Below, piece by piece: positions 8,325 to 15,466 of a stretch of 64,000 bases of DNA. The notes under the pieces were generated by a model. That model did no database searches. It had not been told where the DNA came from and worked only from the letters and a program-made list of their open reading frames with translations. Numbering within the stretch: the stretch's first letter is position 1; each line of letters begins with the position of its first letter. This DNA comes from Clostridia bacterium. GTDB taxonomy: Bacteria; Bacillota_A; Clostridia; Oscillospirales; CAG-272. The DNA lies in assembly GCA_017467205.1 (NCBI GenBank), contig JAFTSQ010000010.1, forward strand, positions 1 to 64,000, given 5' to 3'. The position numbers were made by a program, and so were the translations under genes.

Positions 8325-10121
8325 TCATTCGAATGTTACGCTTACGGCAAATTCTTTAGTGGGGTTTATAACCTCAAAATCCACCATATAAGCCTTGAAG
8401 GTGGGGGTGCTGCGCACGAGGCAGTCGACGTCCTCGTAAACTCTGACGGTTGGCTTAAGTACACCCTTGTCGTAGCCGAACAGAAGCACCTCGCCGTTTG
8501 CCTCAACAGTTACTCTGCCGTCCTCTATCCTTGGCTCGTGGTAGGATATGAACCTTTCAGTGACGGACGTGGGAGCTTCCTTGAAACGATAGGTGTCGGT
8601 AAGGTATACCCTATTCTCGCTCGCCTCAAGCTTTACGGTACGGACGAGGCTTTCAAGCTCTTCGACGTCATATGCTCCCGAGATATCGGCACAAAGACCG
8701 CCCTCTTCGGTAACGCTGACACGGCTTGCACGGAACTCTTCGCCGTAGCCTTGGTTTTTGCCGTTGATTATCGGAACGCTATGCCCACTCGACGAGCAGG
8801 CAAACACGTCGTAGCGATGCTCCGGCTTGAAATAGGTTTTTGTATAGACACCCGAACCGATATCGGATATGAGGTTTGCTCCGTTTTTGTAGATATGGAA
8901 GCTACCTATATCGTTATGGTTATGCGGCTCTATCCGCTCGAAATTGACACCCGCCTTTGCGGCAATGCCGATACCGCCCTCCGAGGAGGAAAGATACCAC
9001 TGTGCGTCCGGGAAAAGATGCGTTTGCGCTCCATTCGACTTTGCCCCGTCGAAGCTCTCGGGCATCCAAAGAAGGATGCGGAATATATGAGCAAAGGACA
9101 TCGCGCCCTTGCCCTTGTTGTACTCGATTACGGAAATCGAGCGCTCGGGGAGCGGTACGTCGGGACAAAACTCGCGAAGCCTTGATAAGAGAGATACGTT
9201 CAGCTTTGCGGTGTCTGCCGTACCGGAGTCGGAGAAGGTGACTATCTTGCCGCCGCGGAAGAAGCACTTCGTTGGGAATGAGGCTATATTCTTCACCTTT
9301 TCCTCAGCAAAGAGGTTTATCTCGCCGCCCGTTCTCTTATAAAGAAGGTCGCTGAAATAGGTGAAAAGACCGAAGCCGAAGCCCCAATAGCCAAGTCCCT
9401 CTCGGCAAGCGCCGTCAGCCTCAAAGCCCGAAAGATAGCATTCTATCGTTTCGAAGCACTGGTAAATCATTTCCGCAAGATCGGCAGGATCGCGCTTCAT
9501 ATAGATAGCGGTAATTCCGACAGAGCCTGCGCAGACAGCCGCCCAGTTGTTAGTACACTTCTTCCACCAGAACGGCTTGTGATAGATATCAAAGCAGCGC
9601 TGATTGATGAGCCGCCTTGCGCGCTCGGTGATTATAGGCTCTATCTTATCGCCGAGGAGTGCGAGTACCTCTGAGATACCCGCGCAGGTTTCAGCCGAAT
9701 AAAGATCGATATAATAATCGTCCGGCTGATAGTGGGTAAGTCCCGTTCCGAAGACATGCGCGGGGGTATTCCACATATACTCGTCCATTATTGCCCAAAG
9801 AATGTCCTCAAGCTCTTCGAAATATTCCTTTTTCTGATAGAGCCACGCCATTATTGCAACGGCGTACATCTTACGGCGCTTATCAAAATAGAGGATATCG
9901 TTTCGCCTGCCCTCAATGAAGAAGGTCTTGAAGTGCTTGAACGGAACACAGGGTGTCAGCTCGGCGGTGTATTTTTCATACGTTTCGGAGAGCCCGTCAA
10001 GATATTCCTTTGCAAGCGGGTTATTCAGAACACGCTCTCTGTCTTCCTCGGTAGCGACGCACACGTGCGCGTCGTGGCGGGCAAATATCTCTGTCAGCTC
10101 TTTGATGGTATATTTTTTCAT
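8325..10121 (-). CDS. Heparinase II/III-like polysaccharide lyase, tandem paralog 3
   Basis: A 598-residue paralog, the most divergent in its first third (FKHFKTFFIEGRRND, lacking the DGEYWYYYNRRKLG block of the other three and having ILYFDKRRKMYAVA there). It keeps NTPAHVFGTGLTHYQPDD, NNWAAVCAGSVG, EGLGYWGFGFG, EPHNHNDIGSF and SDIGSGVY. In the lyase segment FSDSGTADT replaces FSDCGGSDT. Its C-terminal about 75 residues match paralog 2 almost exactly. There is no clear Shine-Dalgarno site; its ATG lies 2 bases after the paralog 4 stop (TAAAAATG), so it is probably translated by coupling. No signal peptide; substrate unknown. Confidence 0.8.
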   Translation of the reverse strand: MKKYTIKELTEIFARHDAHVCVATEEDRERVLNNPLAKEYLDGLSETYEKYTAELTPCVPFKHFKTFFIEGRRNDILYFDKRRKMYAVAIMAWLYQKKEYFEELEDILWAIMDEYMWNTPAHVFGTGLTHYQPDDYYIDLYSAETCAGISEVLALLGDKIEPIITERARRLINQRCFDIYHKPFWWKKCTNNWAAVCAGSVGITAIYMKRDPADLAEMIYQCFETIECYLSGFEADGACREGLGYWGFGFGLFTYFSDLLYKRTGGEINLFAEEKVKNIASFPTKCFFRGGKIVTFSDSGTADTAKLNVSLLSRLREFCPDVPLPERSISVIEYNKGKGAMSFAHIFRILLWMPESFDGAKSNGAQTHLFPDAQWYLSSSEGGIGIAAKAGVNFERIEPHNHNDIGSFHIYKNGANLISDIGSGVYTKTYFKPEHRYDVFACSSSGHSVPIINGKNQGYGEEFRASRVSVTEEGGLCADISGAYDVEELESLVRTVKLEASENRVYLTDTYRFKEAPTSVTERFISYHEPRIEDGRVTVEANGEVLLFGYDKGVLKPTVRVYEDVDCLVRSTPTFKAYMVDFEVINPTKEFAVSVTFE

Positions 10122-10123
10122 TT

Positions 10124-11923
10124 TTATTCAAAGGTTACCTTTACGGTAAATTCTTTCGTGGGGTTTATCACCTCAAGATCCACGATATGCACCTTGAAGC
10201 CGGGAGCCTGACGAACACGGCAGTCAACGTCTTCAAAAACGTGAAGGTTAGGCTTTACAACCGATTCGTCGAACGAAATAGTTATAGCTTCGCCGCCTGC
10301 GGTAATGGTTACCTTACCGCCCTCAAGCTTCGGCTCGTGGTAGGAGATAAATCTTTCGGTGACGGACTTTGGAGCTTCCTTGAAGCGATAGGTGTCGGTA
10401 AGGTATACCCTCTCCTCGCCCTTGTTGAGATATACGTTACGGACGAGGCTTTCAAGATTCGGCTCGTCGTACGCGCCTGCGATATCCGAGGTTATTCCAC
10501 TCTCCTCGGTGATAACCGTTCCGCTTGATCTGAAGCGCTCGCCGTATTTCTGCACGCCGCCGTCTATAATCGGAAGGTTATGTCCCTCCGAGGAGCAGGC
10601 GAAGTTAGAGTAACGGTACTCGTGATTGAAGTAGGTTGCGCTGTAAACGCCCGCACCGATATCGGATATGAGGTTAACGCCGTTCTTATAGATATGGAAG
10701 TTTCCGACGTCGTTATGGTTATGCGACTCGAACGCCTCCCAGTTATATCCCGCCTTTGCGGCAAGACCTATACCGCCCGTCGAGGAGGAGATATACCACT
10801 GTGCGTCCGGGAAGATATACGTATTTCCGACCTCGAGCGAGCGTCCGTCAAAGCTATCGGGCGCCCAAAGAATTGTGCGGAGTATGGGTGCGAAGGAGTT
10901 TGCTCCTACCTTTCTGTACTCAAGGCCTACGAGCTCACGCTCGGGAAGAGTTATATCGGGATAGAACTCGTGAAGCTTCATTGTTATCGGAATATTGAAC
11001 TTCGAGGAATCGCTTCCGCCGCAGTCGGAGAAGGTGACTATCTTGCCGCCCTTGAAGAAGCACTTCTTCTGGAATGCGGCGATGTTCTTTACCTTTTCGT
11101 CGTCAAAGACGTTAATCTCGCCGCCCGTTCTCTTATAAAGAAGGTCGCCGAAATAGGTGAAGTAGCCAAATCCGTAGCCCCAATAGCCAAGGCCCTCACG
11201 GCAAGCACCGTCGTTCGGGAAGCCTGAAAGGTAGCACTCCATAGTTCCAAGGCATTCGTGGATAATCTTCGCAAGCACGTCGGGGTCTTTTTTCACGTAA
11301 ATAGCCGTCATACCGACCTCGCCTGCGCAGACCGCCGACCAGTTGTGCGTCGCCTTCTTCCACCAGAACGGCTTATCAAGCACGGCAAAGCACCTCTCCT
11401 CGATAAGACGGTGAGCACGAACGGTAATGATAGGCTCGATTTTATCGCCTACGAGGGCGAGTATCTCGGCTACTGCGTGGCAGGTTTCCGCCGAGAAGAG
11501 ATCTATGTAAAAATCGTCCGGCTGATAGTGGGTAAGTCCCGTTCCGCCAACGTGCGCGGGGATATTCCACATATATTCATCCATTATTGCCCAAAGAATG
11601 TCCTCAAGCTCCTCGAGCTGCTCCTTTTCCTGATAGAGCCACGCCGCAAGAGCGCACGCGTGGAGCTTGCGCCTATTGTAGTAGTACCAATATTCGCCGT
11701 CCTGCCTGTTGCCGTCCTTAAAGAAGCGCTTGAATTTACTAAACGGGAGCGCGACGGTTTGGCGCGTCTTATAATCCTCATACTGCTCTCTCATACCTTT
11801 AAGATAGGGCTCGATTGCCTTGTTGTTGAGGACGCGCTGCCTATCCGCCTCGGTATAATAGCAGGCACTGTCATCGTGCCGCCTCAAAATCTCGGCAATT
11901 TCTTCAACCGTGTACTTTTTCAT
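10124..11923 (-). CDS. Heparinase II/III-like polysaccharide lyase, tandem paralog 4 (first in operon)
   Basis: A 599-residue heparinase II/III-like protein and the promoter-proximal gene of the four-paralog operon. Motifs: FKRFFKDGNRQDGEYWYYYNRRKLH, NIPAHVGGTGLTHYQPDD, HNWSAVCAGEVG, EGLGYWGYGFGYF, ESHNHNDVGNF, SDIGAGVY. Ribosome site GGAG precedes the ATG. The run has no transporter, sulfatase or glycuronyl hydrolase beside it, unlike a usual polysaccharide-utilisation locus, so import must be encoded elsewhere. The 5' leader is long (about 150 bases from the predicted start of transcription) and holds an inverted repeat. Four intact copies in series suggest division of substrate range among enzymes of one pathway, but that is inference. 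Confidence 0.83.
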   Translation of the reverse strand: MKKYTVEEIAEILRRHDDSACYYTEADRQRVLNNKAIEPYLKGMREQYEDYKTRQTVALPFSKFKRFFKDGNRQDGEYWYYYNRRKLHACALAAWLYQEKEQLEELEDILWAIMDEYMWNIPAHVGGTGLTHYQPDDFYIDLFSAETCHAVAEILALVGDKIEPIITVRAHRLIEERCFAVLDKPFWWKKATHNWSAVCAGEVGMTAIYVKKDPDVLAKIIHECLGTMECYLSGFPNDGACREGLGYWGYGFGYFTYFGDLLYKRTGGEINVFDDEKVKNIAAFQKKCFFKGGKIVTFSDCGGSDSSKFNIPITMKLHEFYPDITLPERELVGLEYRKVGANSFAPILRTILWAPDSFDGRSLEVGNTYIFPDAQWYISSSTGGIGLAAKAGYNWEAFESHNHNDVGNFHIYKNGVNLISDIGAGVYSATYFNHEYRYSNFACSSEGHNLPIIDGGVQKYGERFRSSGTVITEESGITSDIAGAYDEPNLESLVRNVYLNKGEERVYLTDTYRFKEAPKSVTERFISYHEPKLEGGKVTITAGGEAITISFDESVVKPNLHVFEDVDCRVRQAPGFKVHIVDLEVINPTKEFTVKVTFE

Positions 11924-12041
11924 TTTGATCTCCGTTCCGTCGCCTGTCGGCGAGCTTAGCCCCTCACAGCATTTATTTTTTCGTACACACCCGTAATACG
12001 AGCGGTTTTCAAAAGAGGGGTGCGACTATGAAAATTTAGGG

Positions 12042-12058
12042 GAAAATCATTGATTTTC
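12042..12058. promoter_or_regulatory. Inverted repeat (candidate operator) in leader of the heparinase-like operon
   Basis: GAAAATCA-T-TGATTTTC, a perfect 8+8 palindrome, about 24 bases downstream of the predicted -10 on the minus strand and about 120 bases before the first ATG. Its place fits a repressor site; a simple hairpin is the alternative. Confidence 0.45.
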
Positions 12059-12081
12059 AAGCACTTTTCACAATCGCTTTT

Positions 12082-12110
12082 ATTTTATCACAGTGAGGTA
12101 GAAAAAGCAA
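12082..12110 (-). promoter_or_regulatory. Promoter for the heparinase-like operon
   Basis: Minus-strand TTGCTT (12110-12105), 17-base spacer, TAAAAT (12087-12082). The gap 11924-12245 otherwise holds only the operator-like palindrome and the tRNA promoter. Confidence 0.6.
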
Positions 12111-12204
12111 TAAATTCGCGCGCAAAATATTTAGTTAAAAGTCCCAAAAAATCTTCGCGTTTTTTATCATAAAAATAAAATTAAAAAAAGTTTTCAAAAA
12201 GGGG

Positions 12205-12233
12205 TTGACAAATCGAAATCGGTGGTGTATAAT
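12205..12233 (+). promoter_or_regulatory. tRNA-Leu promoter
   Basis: Consensus TTGACA (12205-12210), 17-base spacer and TATAAT (12228-12233), 12 bases before the tRNA. Confidence 0.9.
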
Positions 12234-12245
12234 AGTTAACGTTCT

Positions 12246-12329
12246 GCGGGAGTGGCGGAACTGGCAGACGCGCACGTTTGAGGGGCGTGTGATTTCATCG
12301 TACGGGTTCAATTCCCGTCTCCCGCACCA
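12246..12329 (+). tRNA. tRNA-Leu (anticodon GAG)
   Basis: Class II tRNA of 84 bases with encoded CCA. The acceptor arm GCGGGAG pairs with CTCCCGC; the anticodon stem CACGU/GCGUG encloses the loop UUGAGGG, giving anticodon GAG (reads CUC/CUU). A long variable arm and a GGGUUCAAUUCCC T-arm fit leucine. It has its own promoter and a strong terminator. Sequence to its right turns AT-rich and accessory. Confidence 0.95.
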
Positions 12330-12330
12330 A

Positions 12331-12373
12331 CAAAAAGAGAACTTTTGTCTACCAAAAGTTCTCTTTTTGTTTA
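12331..12373 (+). terminator. Intrinsic terminator of tRNA-Leu
   Basis: CAAAAAGAGAACTTTTG...CAAAAGTTCTCTTTTTG, a stem of about 16 bp directly after the tRNA, followed by T-rich sequence. Confidence 0.9.
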
Positions 12374-12374
12374 T

Positions 12375-12517
12375 CCATTGCGAAAGCAATGGCATATCAT
12401 CGCCGTTAGGCGTATATCATCACCGAAGGTGCATATCATCAGCCGCAGGCTGTATACTCTTTCGCAATGATGATATACAACACTCCGTGTTGATGATATA
12501 CACGCCTCTGGCGTGAT
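12375..12517. repeat. Palindromic hairpin array with TATCATC spacers
   Basis: Six short hairpins are separated by a 9-base spacer. CCATTGC-GAAA-GCAATGG is followed by CATATCATC, CGCC-GTTA-GGCG, TATATCATC, CACC-GAA-GGTG, CATATCATC, AGCC-GCA-GGCT. The array then turns over: CTTTCGCAATG (inverted copy of the start), GATGATATA, CAACAC-TCC-GTGTTG, GATGATATA, ACGCC-TCT-GGCGT. The whole is a large inverted repeat. It lies 76 bases upstream of the four-helix-bundle gene. It resembles interspersed palindromic repeats of gut Clostridia and is not a CRISPR (units are too short and unequal). Confidence 0.75.
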
Positions 12518-12592
12518 TAGGACGCGAGAATTCGAAAAGTTCTTGAATTGATTTTCAAAATATGATACAATACGCTTGAAAGGAGTGATATT

Positions 12593-12937
12593 ATGGCTGA
12601 AAATTATTTATTGATATATTCCGAGCAGCTTGCAACCAAGACAGAACTGCTTTGCCAAAACATAAAAGCTCCGTCTAACACTCTTTTTCAAATCCGCAAA
12701 AGCTCAAGTAGTGTGTATGCGAATATCAGAGAAGCAAACTACGGACAGAGTAAAGCGGATATGCTTTCAAAGTTCGAAATAGCTCTCAAAGAATGTAGTG
12801 AAACGGAAGGTTGGCTACAATTGTTATTCAACACAAACGGTATTGATGAAGAAACATATAAAACCCACAGAAATCTTTGCGGACGAATTAGACGAATGTT
12901 GATTGCAAGCTGTAAGACTCTTAAGGAAAATGTGTGA
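12593..12937 (+). CDS. Four-helix-bundle protein (S23 / 23S rRNA intervening-sequence protein family)
   Basis: A 114-residue, all-helical, mostly polar protein. The spacing of SSSVYANIREANYGQSKADMLSKFEIALKECSETEGWL is typical of the S23/bAvd-like four-helix-bundle family, which was first seen in 23S rRNA intervening sequences and also includes the accessory protein of diversity-generating retroelements. No reverse transcriptase or rRNA is near. A ribosome site AAGGAG precedes the ATG. It overlaps by one base with a small membrane-protein gene and sits beside the palindromic array. The function of stand-alone members is not established; binding to structured nucleic acid is a reasonable guess given the basic surface residues and the neighbouring hairpins. 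Confidence 0.85.
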   Translation: MAENYLLIYSEQLATKTELLCQNIKAPSNTLFQIRKSSSSVYANIREANYGQSKADMLSKFEIALKECSETEGWLQLLFNTNGIDEETYKTHRNLCGRIRRMLIASCKTLKENV

Positions 12938-13338
12938 TGAAGAAAATCGATATTAAGGAAATTCCATTATCAACACTTATAATTGTTGGTATTTTAGCAT
13001 CTGCTATATCTTTTATTTACTATTTTGCGCTAAAAAATCCTTCCGAAATTATTTTTTGGTTAATCTGCATTGTAGATTTTCTGCTGTTTACTTTGAATGC
13101 ATATCGTTTAATAGAGCCACTTGATCTAACCAAAGCAAAAACCGTCATCTTTACGATCATAACAATGGTTGCTTTCTTTGCGTTTTGTGAAATCGTAGTT
13201 CTCGCATTCACGGAAGGAACGCGTTTTGAGTATAATTTTGAGTTGTTTCTTAATGTCTTGAGATTTAGTCTGTTTTTGTCTCCGTCGTTAATTTTATTAC
13301 TTCCGATAATATTGTTGATTGCCGAAATTTTAAGTTGA
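12937..13338 (+). CDS. Small hypothetical membrane protein
   Basis: A 133-residue protein I do not recognise. Four hydrophobic segments are visible: LIIVGILASAISFIYYFAL, FWLICIVDFLLFTLNAY, VIFTIITMVAFFAFCEIVVLAF and FSLFLSPSLILLLPIILLIA, so it is probably a four-helix integral membrane protein with little outside the membrane. The ATG at 12937 shares its A with the TGA of the four-helix-bundle gene and has AAGGA upstream, so the two are translationally coupled; a GTG one codon upstream is possible. Codon use is AT-rich like its neighbour and unlike the core genes. Coupling suggests a shared role with the S23-like protein. Confidence 0.6.
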   Translation: MKKIDIKEIPLSTLIIVGILASAISFIYYFALKNPSEIIFWLICIVDFLLFTLNAYRLIEPLDLTKAKTVIFTIITMVAFFAFCEIVVLAFTEGTRFEYNFELFLNVLRFSLFLSPSLILLLPIILLIAEILS

Positions 13339-13365
13339 ATGGACACCTTTTTACTGCTCTTTCGC

Positions 13366-13402
13366 AAAAAATAAGCAACCCAACTGGGTTGCTTATTTTT
13401 TA
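13366..13402. terminator. Intrinsic terminator
   Basis: AAATAAGCAACCCA-ACT-GGGTTGCTTATTT followed by T-rich sequence, 28 bases after the small membrane-protein gene. It is symmetrical and may also serve the minus-strand pair ending at 13491. Confidence 0.85.
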
Positions 13403-13490
13403 TCCAAGTCTTTGGCTTGATTTTGGCTCGACACTTGGTCAAGCCTTTTTATTTTGTATGTTCCTTTTATCACATCTTTCATTTTTGCGA

Positions 13491-13637
13491 TTAGAACCAA
13501 TATTTGTTCATTTCATCGATTACTTGGCTATTTAATTCAAATTCTATGGCATCGGGAATTATTGAATCTATCTGACAGTATGGGCATAATGCAGTTGTAT
13601 CACTATCTATGTACCGTTCGATTTCATTTGAATTCAT
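13491..13637 (-). CDS. Short zinc-ribbon-like cytoplasmic protein (48 residues)
   Basis: A 48-residue protein that reads SDTTALCPYCQIDSIIPDA in its middle and ends EMNKYWF. This CPxCxIDS...IPD...M..YWF pattern is that of a small conserved cytoplasmic protein common in Firmicutes and Proteobacteria, of unknown function. Only one CxxC pair is present, so a full zinc site would need a partner. Its ATG overlaps the stop of the upstream membrane zinc-ribbon gene in ATGA, so the two are translationally coupled. I call it real because of the family-like C-terminus and the overlap. Confidence 0.7.
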   Translation of the reverse strand: MNSNEIERYIDSDTTALCPYCQIDSIIPDAIEFELNSQVIDEMNKYWF

Positions 13638-14275
13638 TTTCTTTTTACAGCAACAGAGTAACATTGGTCGGAGCTTTCTATCAATTTTCTGTTGTTTGTT
13701 GCGTATGTGTGCAGCTGCTCCATCTGTGATATTTTTTCATAAGAATAGCTCTGCTTAAACCTTATAAGATTTCCCCCGTAAAAGCCCCTGATGCTCATAA
13801 TAACGCTATATGCAACAAGAACTAAATACACTATGGAAATAGGCAATAAATTGTCTTTTGTTTTATCAAAGCGAAAAAGGAAAAATGCCCCAAAGCAAAG
13901 CGTTATAAGCAGGATTGGCACAATAATACTTACAGCTTTATCTTTTCTTTCTTCCCTTGTTTTTGCTTCATAGTACAGCTCTTTTATTTCGGAAGAGGTG
14001 ATTATTTTCTTTCCGAGCTTTTTTTGAATTCTGTTTATTATACATTGCTCTTTATAAGAAATTCTTTGATCGCAGTTTGGGCATTTGAACTGATAACTAT
14101 ATACGTCATAGTCATATCTTGGATAATTACCGATTTCGTGATATTGATAGTAATCTATATCATCCTTTGAAACAACACGGTGAGTCTGCTCTTTATTAAG
14201 ACGATTTCCACAGCAAGAGCAATAGTATTTTTTGAAAATCATCCCTATCGGAATGGAATGTGATTTGCCTCTCAT
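13634..14275 (-). CDS. Zinc-ribbon membrane protein of unknown function
   Basis: A 213-residue protein with two CxxC pairs (YCSCCGNRL near residue 20 and FKCPNCDQRI near residue 65) that would form a split zinc ribbon, then a helical basic stretch, then two hydrophobic segments (IIVPILLITLCFGAFFLF and LLPISIVYLVLVAYSVIMSI), and a C-terminal polar tail. I do not recognise the family; the layout suggests a cytosolic zinc ribbon tethered to the membrane. It has its own near-consensus promoter and is coupled to the 48-residue gene. Base composition is AT-rich, as in the rest of 12.4-16.9 kb. Confidence 0.65.
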   Translation of the reverse strand: MRGKSHSIPIGMIFKKYYCSCCGNRLNKEQTHRVVSKDDIDYYQYHEIGNYPRYDYDVYSYQFKCPNCDQRISYKEQCIINRIQKKLGKKIITSSEIKELYYEAKTREERKDKAVSIIVPILLITLCFGAFFLFRFDKTKDNLLPISIVYLVLVAYSVIMSIRGFYGGNLIRFKQSYSYEKISQMEQLHTYATNNRKLIESSDQCYSVAVKRK

Positions 14276-14308
14276 TTCAACCTCACATATTAACTTGGTG
14301 ACACCGTT

Positions 14309-14337
14309 ATTATATCACGAAGAGATTTGAGTGTCAA
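14309..14337 (-). promoter_or_regulatory. Promoter of the zinc-ribbon membrane protein pair
   Basis: Minus-strand TTGACA (14337-14332), 17-base spacer, TATAAT (14314-14309). Confidence 0.85.
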
Positions 14338-14366
14338 TACGCGCCACTCACCCGATTAATTTACTA

Positions 14367-14395
14367 TTGCTTTTCATCGCTTTATGTGCTAAACT
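14367..14395 (+). promoter_or_regulatory. Promoter of the TPR membrane protein
   Basis: TTGCTT (14367-14372), 17-base spacer, TAAACT (14390-14395), 62 bases before the ATG. Confidence 0.5.
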
Positions 14396-14456
14396 AAAAT
14401 TAAGGACAGCGTTCTCTAAACTTTAGACCGCAAACGCACCCCGGACGGAGGCACAT

Positions 14457-15332
14457 ATGAAAAAAGGAAATTTGGCAAAAATAATAGCTGCAACGATTTT
14501 GATTCTGCTCATCATTGCATCTATCACGCTTTACGTTGTTGACATCATAATCAATCAAACGCCGCCCACGGAAAACCTCTTCAAAGCACTTGCGGCGATA
14601 TTCATTTGCTCGGGCTCTCTCGTTCGCATTTTCGTTCGCAGAGGCAGACGAAGCCTTGAGTACTACGAGAGCGCATACGCCAACGATATCAATGGCGCTT
14701 TTGAAAGCTCTGTTCTGAACAGAAAAAAGCTTCTGTGCGCCTTGCGCCTTTATAACGAGGACAATCTCGGAAAAGCGCTGAAATATCTTGGCGAGTTAAG
14801 ACCTGCTTGCCAAACGCGCGAGGACGTTTACGCCGTCGGGCTTTTCACGGGTATAGTTTTCACCGATATGGGATATGACAATGATGCAATTGCCATATAC
14901 AAGCAAATGATACAAATGAACGTGACCTCGGCTACTATATACGGAAATCTCGGAAGCATTTATTCCTCAAGAGGCGACTACGAAGACGCTATCGCCAATA
15001 TGCGACTGGCGATACAGAACGACGAAAAGAATCCGGCATCGTACAACAATCTTGCAAAGCTCTATTTTGATACGTTTGATTTGGAAAATGCTAAAAAATA
15101 CGCGCTTCAAGCCCTGAATATCAATCATAAGATGCGCCAGCCCGCATCCTTGCTTGCAATTATATACTCTATTGAGGGCGATACCGCCAATGCGGAAAAG
15201 TATTCGCACATCTCGGTTGCGAGCGGAGAAAGCCCCGATAGGCTTAACACGGCAATACAGCGCTACCTTTCCCTTAAAAATCAAAACGAATCCGATGAAA
15301 CCGAAGATTTTGAAGAAGAGATAGACGAGTAA
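14457..15332 (+). CDS. Membrane-anchored TPR protein
   Basis: A 291-residue protein with two N-terminal hydrophobic helices (about 8-31 and 43-60), then a basic RRGRRSLEYYES stretch and about five tetratricopeptide-like helix pairs. The clearest are ATIYGNLGSIYSSRGDYEDA and ASYNNLAKLYFDTFDLENA, with A/G and Y at the usual TPR positions. The tail is acidic (DETEDFEEEIDE). With two membrane helices both ends should be cytosolic. TPR arrays bind other proteins, so a scaffold role is likely; no catalytic domain is visible. Ribosome site GGAGG precedes the ATG. It is monocistronic, closed by a strong terminator. Confidence 0.75.
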   Translation: MKKGNLAKIIAATILILLIIASITLYVVDIIINQTPPTENLFKALAAIFICSGSLVRIFVRRGRRSLEYYESAYANDINGAFESSVLNRKKLLCALRLYNEDNLGKALKYLGELRPACQTREDVYAVGLFTGIVFTDMGYDNDAIAIYKQMIQMNVTSATIYGNLGSIYSSRGDYEDAIANMRLAIQNDEKNPASYNNLAKLYFDTFDLENAKKYALQALNINHKMRQPASLLAIIYSIEGDTANAEKYSHISVASGESPDRLNTAIQRYLSLKNQNESDETEDFEEEIDE

Positions 15333-15346
15333 AACAAAATAATCTC

Positions 15347-15390
15347 AAAAGCCTAAATTGAGCTTCGGTTCGATTTAGGCTTTTGCCTTA
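15347..15390. terminator. Intrinsic terminator
   Basis: AAAAGCCTAAATTGA...TCGATTTAGGCTTTT, a stem of about 15 bp with one wobble pair, 14 bases after the TPR gene stop. Confidence 0.85.
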
Positions 15391-15408
15391 ATTTCTGCAA
15401 ATAAACAG

Positions 15409-15437
15409 TAGACAAGTCGCTACAAATTTGATATAAT
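15409..15437 (+). promoter_or_regulatory. Promoter of the zinc-ribbon/TPR protein
   Basis: TAGACA (15409-15414), 17-base spacer, TATAAT (15432-15437), 30 bases before the ATG. Confidence 0.7.
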
Positions 15438-15466
15438 ATTTCTATCAAGGATTAAGGAGAATAAAA

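Noticed and set aside
12375..12517. CRISPR array
   Set aside because: Units are hairpins of unequal sequence with a constant 9-base spacer and inverted order; no long direct repeats, no unique spacers, no cas genes.
12593..12937. Diversity-generating retroelement accessory protein (Avd)
   Set aside because: No reverse transcriptase, template repeat or variable repeat within the window.
13335..13535. A 66-residue plus-strand frame
   Set aside because: It runs through the terminator hairpin at 13366-13402 and overlaps the better supported 48-residue minus-strand gene.
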